From: Shinisaurus crocodilurus | Taxonomy: Eukaryota > Chordata > Lepidosauria > Squamata > Shinisauridae | DNA: 64,000 bases | Direction: 5' to 3' | Assembly (NCBI GenBank): GCA_021292165.1 | Contig: JAHFWL010000433.1 | Coordinates: 251,001 to 315,000 of the forward strand | Part shown: piece after piece, positions 53,983-63,806 of the stretch | Numbering within the stretch: position 1 is the first letter of the stretch | How the letters are laid out: the number at the start of each line of letters is the position of its first letter | Notes under the pieces: generated by a model | What the model saw: only the letters and a program-made list of their open reading frames with translations | Databases searched by the model: none | What the model was told of the DNA's origin: nothing | Position numbers and translations under genes: made by a program

Positions 53983-54214
53983 CTTATTTTTATTTTGTTT
54001 GCTACCCAAATCCTACGTGTCAGCTTGGTGTTATTAACCTGCATTACTTTTAAATCTACACACACACACCTTTGTACCCACAGTATCATAAATTTAAGCT
54101 AGATCCTTAATAACCAGTATTAATCTTTTCCCTCATTAGTAGGGGAAAGGTTTCATTTGACCCTCCCCTCAGGTTTTTAAGTGTTGATGCTTAGCCTGAG
54201 AAGGGTTTATACGC
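53983..54214. other. Unassigned, right flank of the LINE
   Basis: Could be the second half of the sequence the LINE entered; contains (CA)5. Nothing recognised. Confidence 0.35.
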
Positions 54215-54625
54215 CTGGTCCTAAAGTGTAAGGGACCATGTCGTCGCACTCCCCTCATCCTCAAAAACACTTAGATGGCCAGTTTCGACCATCTATATGT
54301 TTTCCACCTCCTCCTCCTGAGGAGCAGAGGCTGAGGCACCGCCTGGATTCCTCGCATGCTGGCAGTGCCTCGTTCCTCTCCTCCTCACCCCTGGGAATGC
54401 CCACCATGCCAGAACTGAAGGCTGTCTTCCAGCTTCGGTTCCCAGCTGGCACAGAAAGATCTGCACTGGCTGCGAGGTGAGGTGGGGGTGGGTGCTCTGT
54501 GCTCGGACTCCCCACTGCGACCTCAGAAGGGATTTCCGAAGTCACAGGGAGGACTCCGAATTATCCTATGACACCACCCCCACCACCCCCAGCAAGGTCA
54601 GAGAGCCATAAGATTGCACCCTTGG
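54215..54625. mobile_element. GGGTGCAATCC-family repeat
   Basis: CACTCCCCTCATCCTCAAAA, GGAGCAGAGGCTGAGGCACC, AACTGAAGGCTGTCTTCCAG, then AGAGCCATAAGATTGCACCC at the right end; parallel to 31.9-32.2 kb. Confidence 0.5.
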
Positions 54626-54971
54626 TGCATTACAATCAGGCGGTGAATTGACCCTGCCATCTCTTCCACAGCTGGTTGAAATTAGGGAAGTTCAGCATTA
54701 CAATCTAGGTAAATTGATCATTTCCAATACTGGAATGTGATATTAGAACTACATTTGATTATTTATTTTATTTCCTGCTGTATGTTGTAAGGTTATAGCC
54801 CAAATCCCATCGGTATGGGCTGTTATGCACAGGTTAATTTTAGAATCAAAAGACCCCCCCCCCCCAAGTTTGATTGTATTGATAACGCAATGTCAATATC
54901 AATTGTATTTTACATTGCCTTTATGTGTATTACTCTCAAAGCAGTTTATATCAAACTGACAAAAGCATAGC

Positions 54972-55010
<39 letters not shown>

Positions 55011-55309
55011 AGGAAACAAGTAGATGACAATATTTCAGTTCACTTCCTAAGATAGTACAAAAATAGCAAAATTTTAAATAGTCATTCACCAAAACTATAA
55101 CTAAACATAAAATTTATGATTTTGTTTATAAATTGAATAAAATAAATAAATAAATAAGCATAAGATCAATGAAACCAATCACAAAACAAGTCAATTCATA
55201 ATTACTAGATGATAACAGCATCTCAATACAAAGCAGAGGCATAAAAAAAATTCATGGAGGATCAGGCTATCAATGGCTACTCATCATGATGACTATATGC
55301 TACCTCCAG
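54626..55309. other. Unassigned with (GAT)n at 54972-55010
   Basis: About 13 GAT units; TGTATTACTCTCAAAGCAGT before it may be a LINE end. No gene recognised. Confidence 0.4.
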
Positions 55310-55455
55310 TTATCGAGGCAATATGCTTATATATACCAGTTGCTGGGAAACATGAGAGGGAGGCACAGGCAGCTGGTTGGCCACTATGTGAACAGAATGC
55401 TGGACTAGATGGACATTTGGTCTGATCCAGCAGGGCTCTTCTTAGGTTCTTACAT
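55310..55455 (+). mobile_element. LINE 3' segment (CR1/L2-like)
   Basis: GCTGGTTGGCCACTATGTGA, GAATGCTGGACTAGATGGAC and GATCCAGCAGGGCTCTTC, a common reptile LINE 3' end. A scrap of it also stands at 26380-26410. Confidence 0.55.
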
Positions 55456-55806
55456 CACATGGTTGGGCCAGTTTATTTGTTCCCCTCCCCTCCTTGTGCC
55501 TCTTCTTAAAGTTTCCATTTGTTTAACAATAGTAACAACAAAATGACTTTTCCCACCTGAATTAGGCAGTTGAAATGAAGAGACCATGCATAGGGTAAGC
55601 AGGAGTGAACTTTTGTGTGAAAGGACTGTGAGCTCAGTTCATTTCTGGTACTGAAAACAAACTCAGAATGTGTTCAAAGGCATTCTGTTCTTTAATTCCA
55701 AATGTATGTTTTTTTGCACCTGGCTCTGGTTGTTGAATCATGGGGTTCAAGTAAAAAGCAAAAAACAAAACACCCTTAGCTCAGACATGCATCCTGCTTA
55801 CAGGTA
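55456..55806. other. Nothing recognised
   Basis: Unassigned spacer. Confidence 0.4.
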
Positions 55807-56067
55807 ATTTTTATTTATTTATTTAATTATTATATTTATATACCCCGCCTTTTTTCCTGCAAGGAACCCAAGGCGGCTTACATAATCCTCCTCCTCCTCC
55901 TCCTCCTCCTCTCCATTTTATCCTCACAACAACCCTGTGAGGTAGGTTAGGCTGAGAGTCAGTGACTGGCCCAAAGTCACCCAGTGAGTTTCATGGCCAA
56001 GCGGGGACTAGAACCCGGATCTCCCGAGTCCCAGTCCAACACTTTCACCACTACGCCACACTGGCTA
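55807..56067 (-). mobile_element. Sauria-type SINE, full length
   Basis: AT tail, CCCGCCTTTTTTCCTGCAAG, an expanded (CTC)n block, CAACCCTGTGAGGTAGGTTA, GGACTAGAACCCGGATCTCC (B-box) and CACTACGCCACACTGGCT (tRNA-like head) on the plus strand, hence minus orientation. Confidence 0.92.
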
Positions 56068-57841
56068 CACCACCAACCAATTAGCAAAATTTGCCTTGGC
56101 GGCAAAGAAAATACACATTAAATATCAAAAGATGTAGGGAAGTGGGGACATGTCATTCTATGTTATATAATATGTCAGAAACTATATTGTAGATGTATAA
56201 TAATGTTTTATTGTGTTAGTGCTGTTTTTATACTGTGGTGGCTCATGGTGTGTTCAGAAGTGTTTTATTGTTTTACTGTTGCTTTTACTGTTTTTTCCTA
56301 GTGTATTTTTTTATTTTATTGTTTTACTGTTGATACATTGTGGCAGCCTACGGTTTTAAGCAATCAAGTTGGACACAAAGTAAAAAAAAAAAGAAAGTAG
56401 ATCATACAAACCTGAAATCTGCCCAGCCCTGATATACAGTATAACCAGTTAGAGGTTCTGCATGGACTAAATGAGTGCATCTGATCCCTTTTTTTTTTTA
56501 AAATGCCCTATTCCTAAAAAGAATGCATGCTGTAATATTGAAGCTTACCTGACAATTGGAGAAGTCCTGAATTCCGTAGGTTAACTAGGCTCTGTCTGGT
56601 TTGGCCCTCAATGTGTAGAACCAGTGACTTGTCAAGAAATATAAGTACCTACTGAGTACTTATGTCATCTGAAGAACAAGGAAGGAGGCGTCTGGTCTTT
56701 TTGCCCTTCCTAAATGGCACCCCTAGATGTTATCTGAAAACGGGCTGGGCAGAGGTATTCTTCATTAGATCGTTGCTGATAACAGTATTTCTCTGGAGGA
56801 AAGCAGAGCTGCAAAGCAATTTTACGCCAGTAGGTGACACTGCAGTCCACGCTAATGTATGTATGAGAATTTCATTTCAGTTTGCAAATATCCAAACTTG
56901 CCCCGCTCTCAACCCCAAATGCGAATGGGAGCCCCCCCCCCTTTTTAAGGAAAAACGTTTGCACATTCCCGAACTCGCAACTGCCTTTTCTGAAATGCAC
57001 ATTATTATTATTATTTTAAATGCACATTTTCATGCTATGGTCAACGCGCACAAAAATTATTTTTGAAAAATGCCCACAAAAATGCACTTTCCCCTGTTTG
57101 AACAAGCTGAAAAACGTGTTGCAAACGAAAATGGGAGTGGACTGAACCGAGCTTCGAACTGAAGTTTGGAGAATTTCAGGGAGCTCAAACCCCCCGTCCT
57201 CGCATCCCTAAAATTTTTTTTTGCTCTCTTAAATGCTTTTAATTCTAGCCAGATATAATTAGTGCTTCAGACAGACAGCTCCTGGCAGTACCAATAAAAT
57301 AAAAAAAACAAACAAACACTGTGCAGCAGCAGCTATTCCCTCCTAAACAGATTTTTGTGTGTGGAAAGAATAAAGACTGAAGAAGCAGTGAGAAAACACA
57401 GGAGGGTTATAAGTGGAAAATGTTGAAGTCTGGACTCGCATAAAATTCCATGAATGAGACAGGGCGATTTCACTCATTTGGAAGCACCCTATATCACATA
57501 GGGGAAAATATATTCCCTGGTATGATTTGTCTCATCAGTAAAAAACTGGAAGAAAACTTATTCCAGGGGATGGGCAGGGCATGGCAGGCCTTTTCTCGAC
57601 ACCCAATTTTACATATTCAAAGCCCTTTAATTCTATAAAAGCCCCCATGACAAACTGTTAGCTATGGGGTGTGGATTTGGGGTCTCCCTATAACGTAAGG
57701 GCATCAATGGACTCCCAGCCTGTTTTAGGAATAGAGAGATTTAAACCCAGTTCTTCCCCTAACATTTGTCCTGATTTTTGCATCCCAGTTATGCATTACC
57801 TTGTGCCAAGATGTTGGTGGCATTTGTACAATAGTGTATGG
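56068..57841. other. Nothing recognised
   Basis: About 1.8 kb without a recognised repeat, RNA gene or exon. A 134-codon plus-strand frame at 56662-57066 has no splice or family support. Confidence 0.4.
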
Positions 57842-57893
57842 CAGCCTTCTGCAACCCGGTGCCCTCCAGATGTTGTTGGACTACAACTCCCAC
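57842..57893. mobile_element. Half of a hAT-type MITE
   Basis: CAGCCTTCTGCAACCCGGTG and TTGGACTACAACTCCCAC, then the sequence diverges; the right arm is missing. Confidence 0.65.
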
Positions 57894-58011
57894 ATGTATA
57901 CAGATTGTATGTGCGTTAAAAGTCACATGTGGACGCTTCTGTCCTCTCATCCTGTCTATTTCCACGGGGTTGTTATGAAGATAAATAGGGAGAGGGTGAG
58001 AATCATGAGTA

Positions 58012-58264
58012 GAGCCAGTGTAGCGTAGTGGTGAGAGTGTTGGACTGGGACTCGGGAGATCCGGGTTCTAGTCCCCGCTTGGCATGAAACTCACTGGGTG
58101 ACTTTGGGCCAGTCACTGACTCTCAGCCTAACCTACCTCACAGGGTTGTTGTGAGGATAAAATGGAGAGGAGGAGGAAAATTATGTAAACCACTTTGCCT
58201 TGGATTCCTTGCACGGAAAAGGTGAGGGTATAAATATAATAAATAAATAAATAAATAAAATAAA
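58012..58264 (+). mobile_element. Sauria-type SINE, full length
   Basis: GAGCCAGTGTAGCGTAGTGG, GGTTCTAGTCCCCGC, CTGACTCTCAGCCTAACCTA, CTTGGATTCCTTGCACGG and an (AATA)n tail. Confidence 0.93.
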
Positions 58265-58317
58265 ATAGTTCCCTCGAGGAAGAAAGGTGAGATTAAAAGA
58301 GGTGGGTGGGATCAAAA

Positions 58318-58541
58318 GAGCCAGTGTGGTGTAGTGGTGAGAGTGTTGGACTGGGACTCCGGAGATCCGGGTTCTAGTCCCCGCTCGGCCATGAAACTCA
58401 CTGGGTGACTTTGGGCCAATCACTGACTCTCAGCCTAACCTACCTCACAGGGTTGTTGTGAGGATAAAATGGAGAGGAGGAGGAAGATTATGTAAACCGC
58501 CTTGCCTTGGGTTCCTTGCAGGAAAAAAGGCGGGTATGTAA
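58318..58541 (+). mobile_element. Sauria-type SINE, second of a head-to-tail pair
   Basis: GAGCCAGTGTGGTGTAGTGG to GGAAAAAAGGCGGGTATG. It lies about 55 bp after the previous copy in the same orientation, either from independent insertion or local duplication. Confidence 0.93.
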
Positions 58542-58826
58542 TTTTTAGGTATTTAATGTGTGGATACTTGGCACATTTGTTTTCATCTCTTGCTTATAGT
58601 TACTTGTTCATAATTACTTCTTTTAGTTGGGCATGTCTAGTAGAGTTCCCCAATGTTCTGACAGGGAGCTGATAAAATCAGTGTGCGTGTCCATAGCAAG
58701 AGAGACAGCCAACTGCACCTCCTACTGGCATAGGAGTTTTTTCCATTGTAAATATTAAGCCTTTTCTTTTTCTTTTTTCTTTTGCTGAAGTCTAGGGGTT
58801 AGGAGACAGGTTAGAGAGCTGGGAAT
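58542..58826. other. Nothing recognised
   Basis: Unassigned spacer. Confidence 0.4.
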
Positions 58827-58834
58827 GGTTAAAT

Positions 58835-58909
58835 CAGTGTTCTCCAACCTTGGGCCCCCAGATGTTTTTGGCCTACAACTCCCAGCATGCCCCAGCCAGC
58901 TAAACACTG
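58835..58909. mobile_element. Internally deleted hAT MITE, perfect 8-bp duplication
   Basis: CAGTGTTCTCCAACCTTGGG to AAACACTG; the right arm is almost completely lost. GGTTAAAT at 58827-58834 and 58910-58917. Confidence 0.88.
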
Positions 58910-58917
58910 GGTTAAAT

Positions 58918-59310
58918 AAACTGTGTTTGTGATGAGCCAGTAAAGAGGCTAAATTTAACTGAAACTAGCTCAGGGTTTCCTTTAATTAGCTGTTAAGTGG
59001 CCCAGTCAATGGGGTCTTCTTATCACATAAGTCAAGCATGCCCAGTGCCATTCTTCAGACAGTGGGGAAGGAGTAGCAGGAGGCTGCCAGCTGAGACAAG
59101 ACTGAGGTAATTTTGAGGGCTGAGGAAGCAATTCTGCCTGACAGACAGATCACTGAGGAAGAGAGGGGTGGAAACGAAAAAAGGTATTCTGAAATCCTGT
59201 GCAGGCTTCCTCAGAAGTAAGCCTTTCTGAACATAGAGGGATATATCTATTCATTTGCACACATTTTGTGTGTGGTCCTCCTCCCACAGCAGTGTATTGT
59301 AATGATACAT
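58918..59310. other. Nothing recognised
   Basis: Unassigned spacer. Confidence 0.4.
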
Positions 59311-59950
59311 TTCCATTTATTTATTTATTTATTTATTTATTATATTTATCAATCGCCCATCTGGCCGGTCACCCGGCCACCCTGGGCGATGTACAATTAA
59401 AATACAGTAAAACACAATAAAATATAATAATTAAAACAATATAAAAAATTCTCATTAAAAACCTAACCCACCCCATATTCCCGCCTGAACAGCCATGTTT
59501 TTAATGCACGGCGGAAGCTCATCACGGGGGGGGGGGCATGGCGAAGGTCACTAGGGAGGGAGTTCCATAATGTGGGGGCCGCCACAGAGAAGGCCCTCTT
59601 CCTAGTCCCCACCAGCCTGGCTGCTCTGGCTGATGGGATAAGGAGAAGGCCGTCCGTGGCAGACCTTGTTGAGCGGCCTACTTGATGTTGCTGGAGGCGC
59701 TCCTTGAGATAAGCTGGGCCGGAGCCGTGTAGGGTTTTAAAGGTCAAAACCAACACCTTGAATTCAGCTCGGCAAGCAACTGGTAGCCAGTGCAACTCAT
59801 TAAGCACTGGCGTGATGTGATCACGTCGGCGGCTGCCCTTAATCAGGCGAGCCGCCGCGTTCTGTACCAGCTGAAGCTTCCGGACCGTCTTCAAGGGTAA
59901 CCCCACGTAGAGCGCATTACAGTAGTCTAGGCGAGAGGAGACCAAGAGAC
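59311..59950 (-). mobile_element. L2-type LINE 3' fragment
   Basis: (TTTA)n tail, ATCGCCCATCTGGCCGGTCA, CCCTGGGCGATGTACAATTA, A-rich 3' UTR, then the coding remnant 59463-59945. Confidence 0.9.
59463..59945 (-). pseudogene. LINE reverse transcriptase C-terminal fragment
   Basis: Open frame of 160 codons, cut at the 5' side: Ser-Ser-Arg-Leu-Asp-Tyr-Cys-Asn-Ala at residues 3-11, [67 protein letters not shown] and a terminal LKTWLF. Better preserved than 53351-53974 because it keeps the VQN and NELHWLPV blocks. The polymerase palm is missing. Confidence 0.9.
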
Positions 59951-59951
59951 C

Positions 59952-59985
59952 AAGGTCCCTGTCTTTTAAAAAAGACAGGGACCTT
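59952..59985. repeat. Perfect 16-bp hairpin
   Basis: AAGGTCCCTGTCTTTT and AAAAGACAGGGACCTT separated by AA, directly at the truncated 5' boundary of the LINE. Confidence 0.85.
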
Positions 59986-60377
59986 CAATGATTAAAAAAC
60001 CTGCCAGTTTAAGACCAGAATTAAGGCTATCTCGTGTTGGCTCAAGCCCCACAAAGTGAGGAAACTGGAACTACTTCTAAGGCTAAAAAACTGCAACCAT
60101 CAGCCTTAACAGATGTGTCCCGTGATCAGGGATGCTGTTGTGCAATGGCACAAGTTGTGCTTCCTGATAACTTACCCTCCACGCACCCACCCTTTCCCTT
60201 GATATTTCAGGCCCAAATCCAGATGGGGAGAATGGAGTCCCTGCGGCTGCGGGTGGCGAGATCATGTGAATTGGGCCATTGTGTACACGAGCCTCCACAC
60301 AGAGTGTCCACATTCCATGCTACATTATGTTCATGGTGAAGGGGCTGGCCTGGCACTCAGCGCCTGGCATGGTGGGT
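59986..60377. other. Nothing recognised
   Basis: Unassigned spacer. Confidence 0.4.
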
Positions 60378-60783
60378 AGGGTGGCCACTTATGAATCAGC
60401 CCCCCAAAAAGGAAATGCATCACAAAAAAAGGACAAAAGAAGACACTGCTTTGCGTAAAAATTTGTATATGCTAATGTATATGTAGTGTTGCACATTTAT
60501 AATTAATTATTATAATTTAAATAGAACTAGAGGACATTCCACCATAGTGTGAAAGGTTGTGACCAGGTGACCTGCTGTGTGTGCCTCACTAACTCTGCTG
60601 TCCCGGTGCTGCTGATGGGCAGCTTCAAGGCCCGGGTCTTCCTTCTGAGGGTTCTTTGTCTTTATACTGGACTTGGACTGGACAGCCCTTCAAACAGAGG
60701 ATGCCTTCAGAAAAGAGGACAGTCCTCTGGCAGCCCTTCAAATAGAGGACTGTCCTCTGAAAAAGAGGACATACGGCCACCCT
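60378..60783. mobile_element. AGGGTGGCCA-ended DNA element
   Basis: Ends AGGGTGGCCACTTATG and CATACGGCCACCCT are inverted. Interior: AGGACAAAAGAAGACACTGC, AATTATTATAATTTAAATAG, GACTTGGACTGGACAGCCCT and repeated GAGGACTGTCCTCT blocks. Copies at 43266 (same direction) and 61896 (opposite). No coding capacity, superfamily unknown. Confidence 0.75.
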
Positions 60784-61136
60784 ATGAAGTGTGGCACAAA
60801 TGCTGAGGTCCATGCACCCCAGCAGGTCTGCTGGTGCTGACACCAGCATCATCTCTGTGTGTCTCTTGTGTGTGTGTTTTAACTTAGGCAACCACAATCT
60901 GTTTCCCCCTCTATCTGTGCCCCCCCCAATGCAGCAGCAGTGCTACGTTAGGACCCAGAGGAATGGGGGTGGGGGCAGGAGTTAAGATGGTGGTGCTGCA
61001 GACATCTGGCCCAGCACTTCCCTTTTTAGCACCAGGCCCTAAAGTTTTCTTTAAAGTGCCACTGCAGACCGCTGCAACTTCCCAGTAACTTTGCTGTGAG
61101 CAACCCCACTAGCCACTATGGTACTGCTGGGGGAAC
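60784..61136. other. Nothing recognised
   Basis: Unassigned spacer. Confidence 0.4.
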
Positions 61137-61520
61137 AAGAGGGCTGGTGACTCCTGTGGGGCTCCTAATCCATGGCAGGCTTCATTTGGAGCTTTATAGG
61201 AACTATCCATGGTGCTGAACTCTACCCCCCCCAAAAAAGGTTATCACCATGGAGCACCATGGATAGATTTCATAGATTTCATAGATCATAGAGTTGGAAG
61301 GGGCCTACAAGGCTATCGAGTCCAACCCCCTGCTCAATGCAGGCAACTAGAGGAGGGGTCTCCCATGCAAGTAATAACCAGGCTTGACCCTGCTTAGCTT
61401 TCCACACTCAGACAAGCTGAGCCAGCGTGAGCCACAGGCCTGTTTCGATCTTATAAAGCTCCAAATAAAACCTGCAATGGCCTAGGAGCCCCACTGAAAT
61501 AGGAGTCACCAGCCTCCATG
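61137..61520. mobile_element. Palindromic MITE split by a 5S-SINE
   Basis: GGGCTGGTGACTCCTGTGGG and CTGAAATAGGAGTCACCAGC are the outer arms; ACTATCCATGGTGCT and GAGCACCATGGATAG the inner. Comparison with 49300-49537 shows the SINE entered just after CACCATGGATAG. Confidence 0.8.
61267..61447 (-). mobile_element. 5S rRNA-derived SINE
   Basis: Tail ATTTCATAGATTTCATAGAT, LINE-like GAGTTGGAAGGGGCCTACAA, 5S-like CCATGCAAGTAATAACCAGG and GACCCTGCTTAGCTTTCCAC, end CACAGGCCTGT. Confidence 0.92.
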
Positions 61521-61895
61521 GTCCAGGTGGAAGGGGAGTGCCAGGGCACTTTGCCCACCCACCCCCAATCCTGGCACTGGCCTGTGGAGAAGGCATGCTT
61601 GCCTGCCCCTCCCATAATGGGAAAAGGATTTGTGGGGCAGATATGGGTTTGAATTTTCCCTTGATACAATCACTCTACTCAGAGGCGTGATTTTTCACCA
61701 GCCGCCCGCCCCCCTTTTATTGTGGGGGAAGCACCACACAAAGAGGGCCTCCACAAGTGCATCACACTTTAACATTATGCCCGTGGTAAATGTGTGTGTG
61801 TTGGGGGATGGGACGGGACGGGAGGGGGGCTGCCCATTCCACCTCACGGACATCGTGAAGTTCATAAGGCCAGGCTGGGCAAGCATGTGGACCAT
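61521..61895. other. Nothing recognised
   Basis: Unassigned spacer. Confidence 0.4.
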
Positions 61896-62273
61896 AGGGT
61901 GGCCATATGTCCTACTTTACAGAAGACAAGACAGTCCTCTATTGAAAGGTGTCCTCTGTTTGAAGGGCTGTCCAGTCCAAGTCCAGCTTAAAGATAAAAA
62001 AAAAAAACCCATAAAAAAAGGAGAGGAGGGGGTCCTGTAGTCACCCATCCACAGTTAGTAGCTGGGCAGCAGACCGAGCAGGCACACGAGTCACCAAGTC
62101 ACACTTTCCCATCATGGTGAGATGCATTACTATTTAAATTGTATTAATTTTCCAAATTTGCATCTATACATGTGGATTAGTATATGCAAATTTTATAGAA
62201 ATTTGTGTCCTCTTCTGCCCTCTTTTTCGGCGATGCATTTCCTCTTCTTTGGCGATGGGTAAGTGGCCACCCT
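61896..62273. mobile_element. AGGGTGGCCA-ended DNA element, opposite orientation
   Basis: AGGGTGGCCATATGTCCTAC and GTAAGTGGCCACCCT are inverted; the interior is the reverse complement of 60378-60783. Confidence 0.75.
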
Positions 62274-62340
62274 AAGACTGGCCCGGGCAAAATGAACCAC
62301 CATAGTACCTTTATATCCCACCTTTCATTCACATCTACTA

Positions 62341-62519
62341 CAGGCCTGTGGCTCACGCTGGCTCAGCTTGTCTGAGCGTGGAAAGCTAAGCAGGGTCAGG
62401 CCTGGTTATTACTTGGATGGGAGACCCCTCCTCTAGTTTCCTGCATTGAGCAGGGGGTTGGACTCGATAGCCTTGTAGGCCCCTTCCAACTCTATGATCT
62501 ATGAAATCTATGAAATCTA
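62341..62519 (+). mobile_element. 5S rRNA-derived SINE
   Basis: CAGGCCTGTGGCTCACGCTG, AAAGCTAAGCAGGGTCAGGC, CTTGGATGGGAGACCCCTCC, tail GACTCGATAGCCTTGTAGGC and (GAAATCTAT)n. Together with the bases after it, this is an inverted near-copy of 61241-61445. Confidence 0.92.
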
Positions 62520-62543
62520 TCCATGGTGATAACCTATTTTTAT

Positions 62544-62655
62544 CCTGGTTATTACTTGGATGGGAGACCTCTCCTCTAGTTTCCTGCATTGAGCACTGGA
62601 CTCGATAGCCTTGTAGGCTCCTTCCAACTCTATGATCTATGAAATCTATGGAATT
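62544..62655 (+). mobile_element. 5S-SINE fragment
   Basis: Starts within the 5S part (CCTGGTTATTACTTGGATGG) and continues through the tail to GAAATCTATGG, with a short deletion at GAGCACTGGACTC. Confidence 0.85.
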
Positions 62656-63806
62656 CCCTGCGCGGGGCAGGGGTCCCCGATCCAGACACTGACCAGACCG
62701 AAACCTGCTTAACATCTGCAAGAGGGCTTCATAGTGTGCCTTCAGATGCCCTCAGGTTTTCAAAGCCCCTTTTCTCACCTTACCTGAGTTTGTGCAGATA
62801 GTAAATGGCACCTTCATGAGTAAATATCAGCCAGGAAACAGTGAAACTCTTCCTCCCACAGTTTGGATTGTGGCCTCATATGGCTGCTTTTTTCCTGACC
62901 CAGAAAGCACCCAGCGTTAAATCACACTTTCTAAAAAGCGGGCTTAACATCATGCATAGTTTGGCCCAGAGTAATGCTTATGAAATGGAAGAAAAGGAAC
63001 TGAGGGCAAGAACATCAGAGGCCGTGCTTGACTCCCCCATTAATCATCACATGCCATGTGGTACAATAATGTGCTCCACTTAACATTGAATCACCCTTGC
63101 TGCTATATGACCTCGGTTGGTCCATTCAGAGGCCGGTCAAAGAAGCCAAAGTAAATTCCGCTCTGGGCATTTAAATCAAAAAAATAAACCGCAGAGAAAG
63201 AAGGGCGGAGCTGTGGGTGGGAGGAGGGAGTGCTGTCCCCGAGGGATTGGGTATTATTTGCTAGTGGGCGGGAGGAGTGTCTTGATGCTCTGTGGACTTT
63301 AAAGCAGCAATGGAGTAATCAGCTGATAATCAAACTACTTGGCATGTGATGACATTAGAAGTGAGGGGGGGAAGGATTTTGGGCCCCACAGGCAAAATGC
63401 TTTCGCGATACTGAGGGATGGACACACTGATAGATGAGCTCAAGGAATCAATTCCATCTCAGAAAGAAAGTTACAAATAAAAAGCTACTTCATTGGCTCC
63501 CAACGCTATCCATATAATCCATATATGGCCAGGAATGTAAGTTGTTGCAACAGCCTCTCACCCAGTCAAGCCACAAACCAAAAACCATTGGGGGTTGGGT
63601 GGGTGGAATGGTGGCCAGGAGGGGGTGGGTTAGGAAGGAATTTGTCAGGTGCTTCGTCTCTAAAACGAGTGGTGCTCAAATCTGCCCGAAAGTTAGACCT
63701 TCTGATCTAGGATATTGTTCCCTTACTCTCGGAGACTAGTTGTGGTTACTCGCCTCTTTGCACATGTTCAGTGGGGCCACTTGTTGTTTCATTTGTTCCA
63801 GGACTG
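62656..63806. other. Nothing recognised
   Basis: About 1.1 kb without a recognised repeat, RNA gene or exon. Confidence 0.4.

Noticed and set aside
56662..57066. 134-codon plus-strand frame
   Set aside because: Runs through a C9 stretch and an ATT repeat (Ile run); no homology or splice signals recognised.
58012..58100. tRNA gene
   Set aside because: The tRNA-like head with a B-box belongs to a Sauria SINE; there is no complete cloverleaf and the SINE body follows directly.
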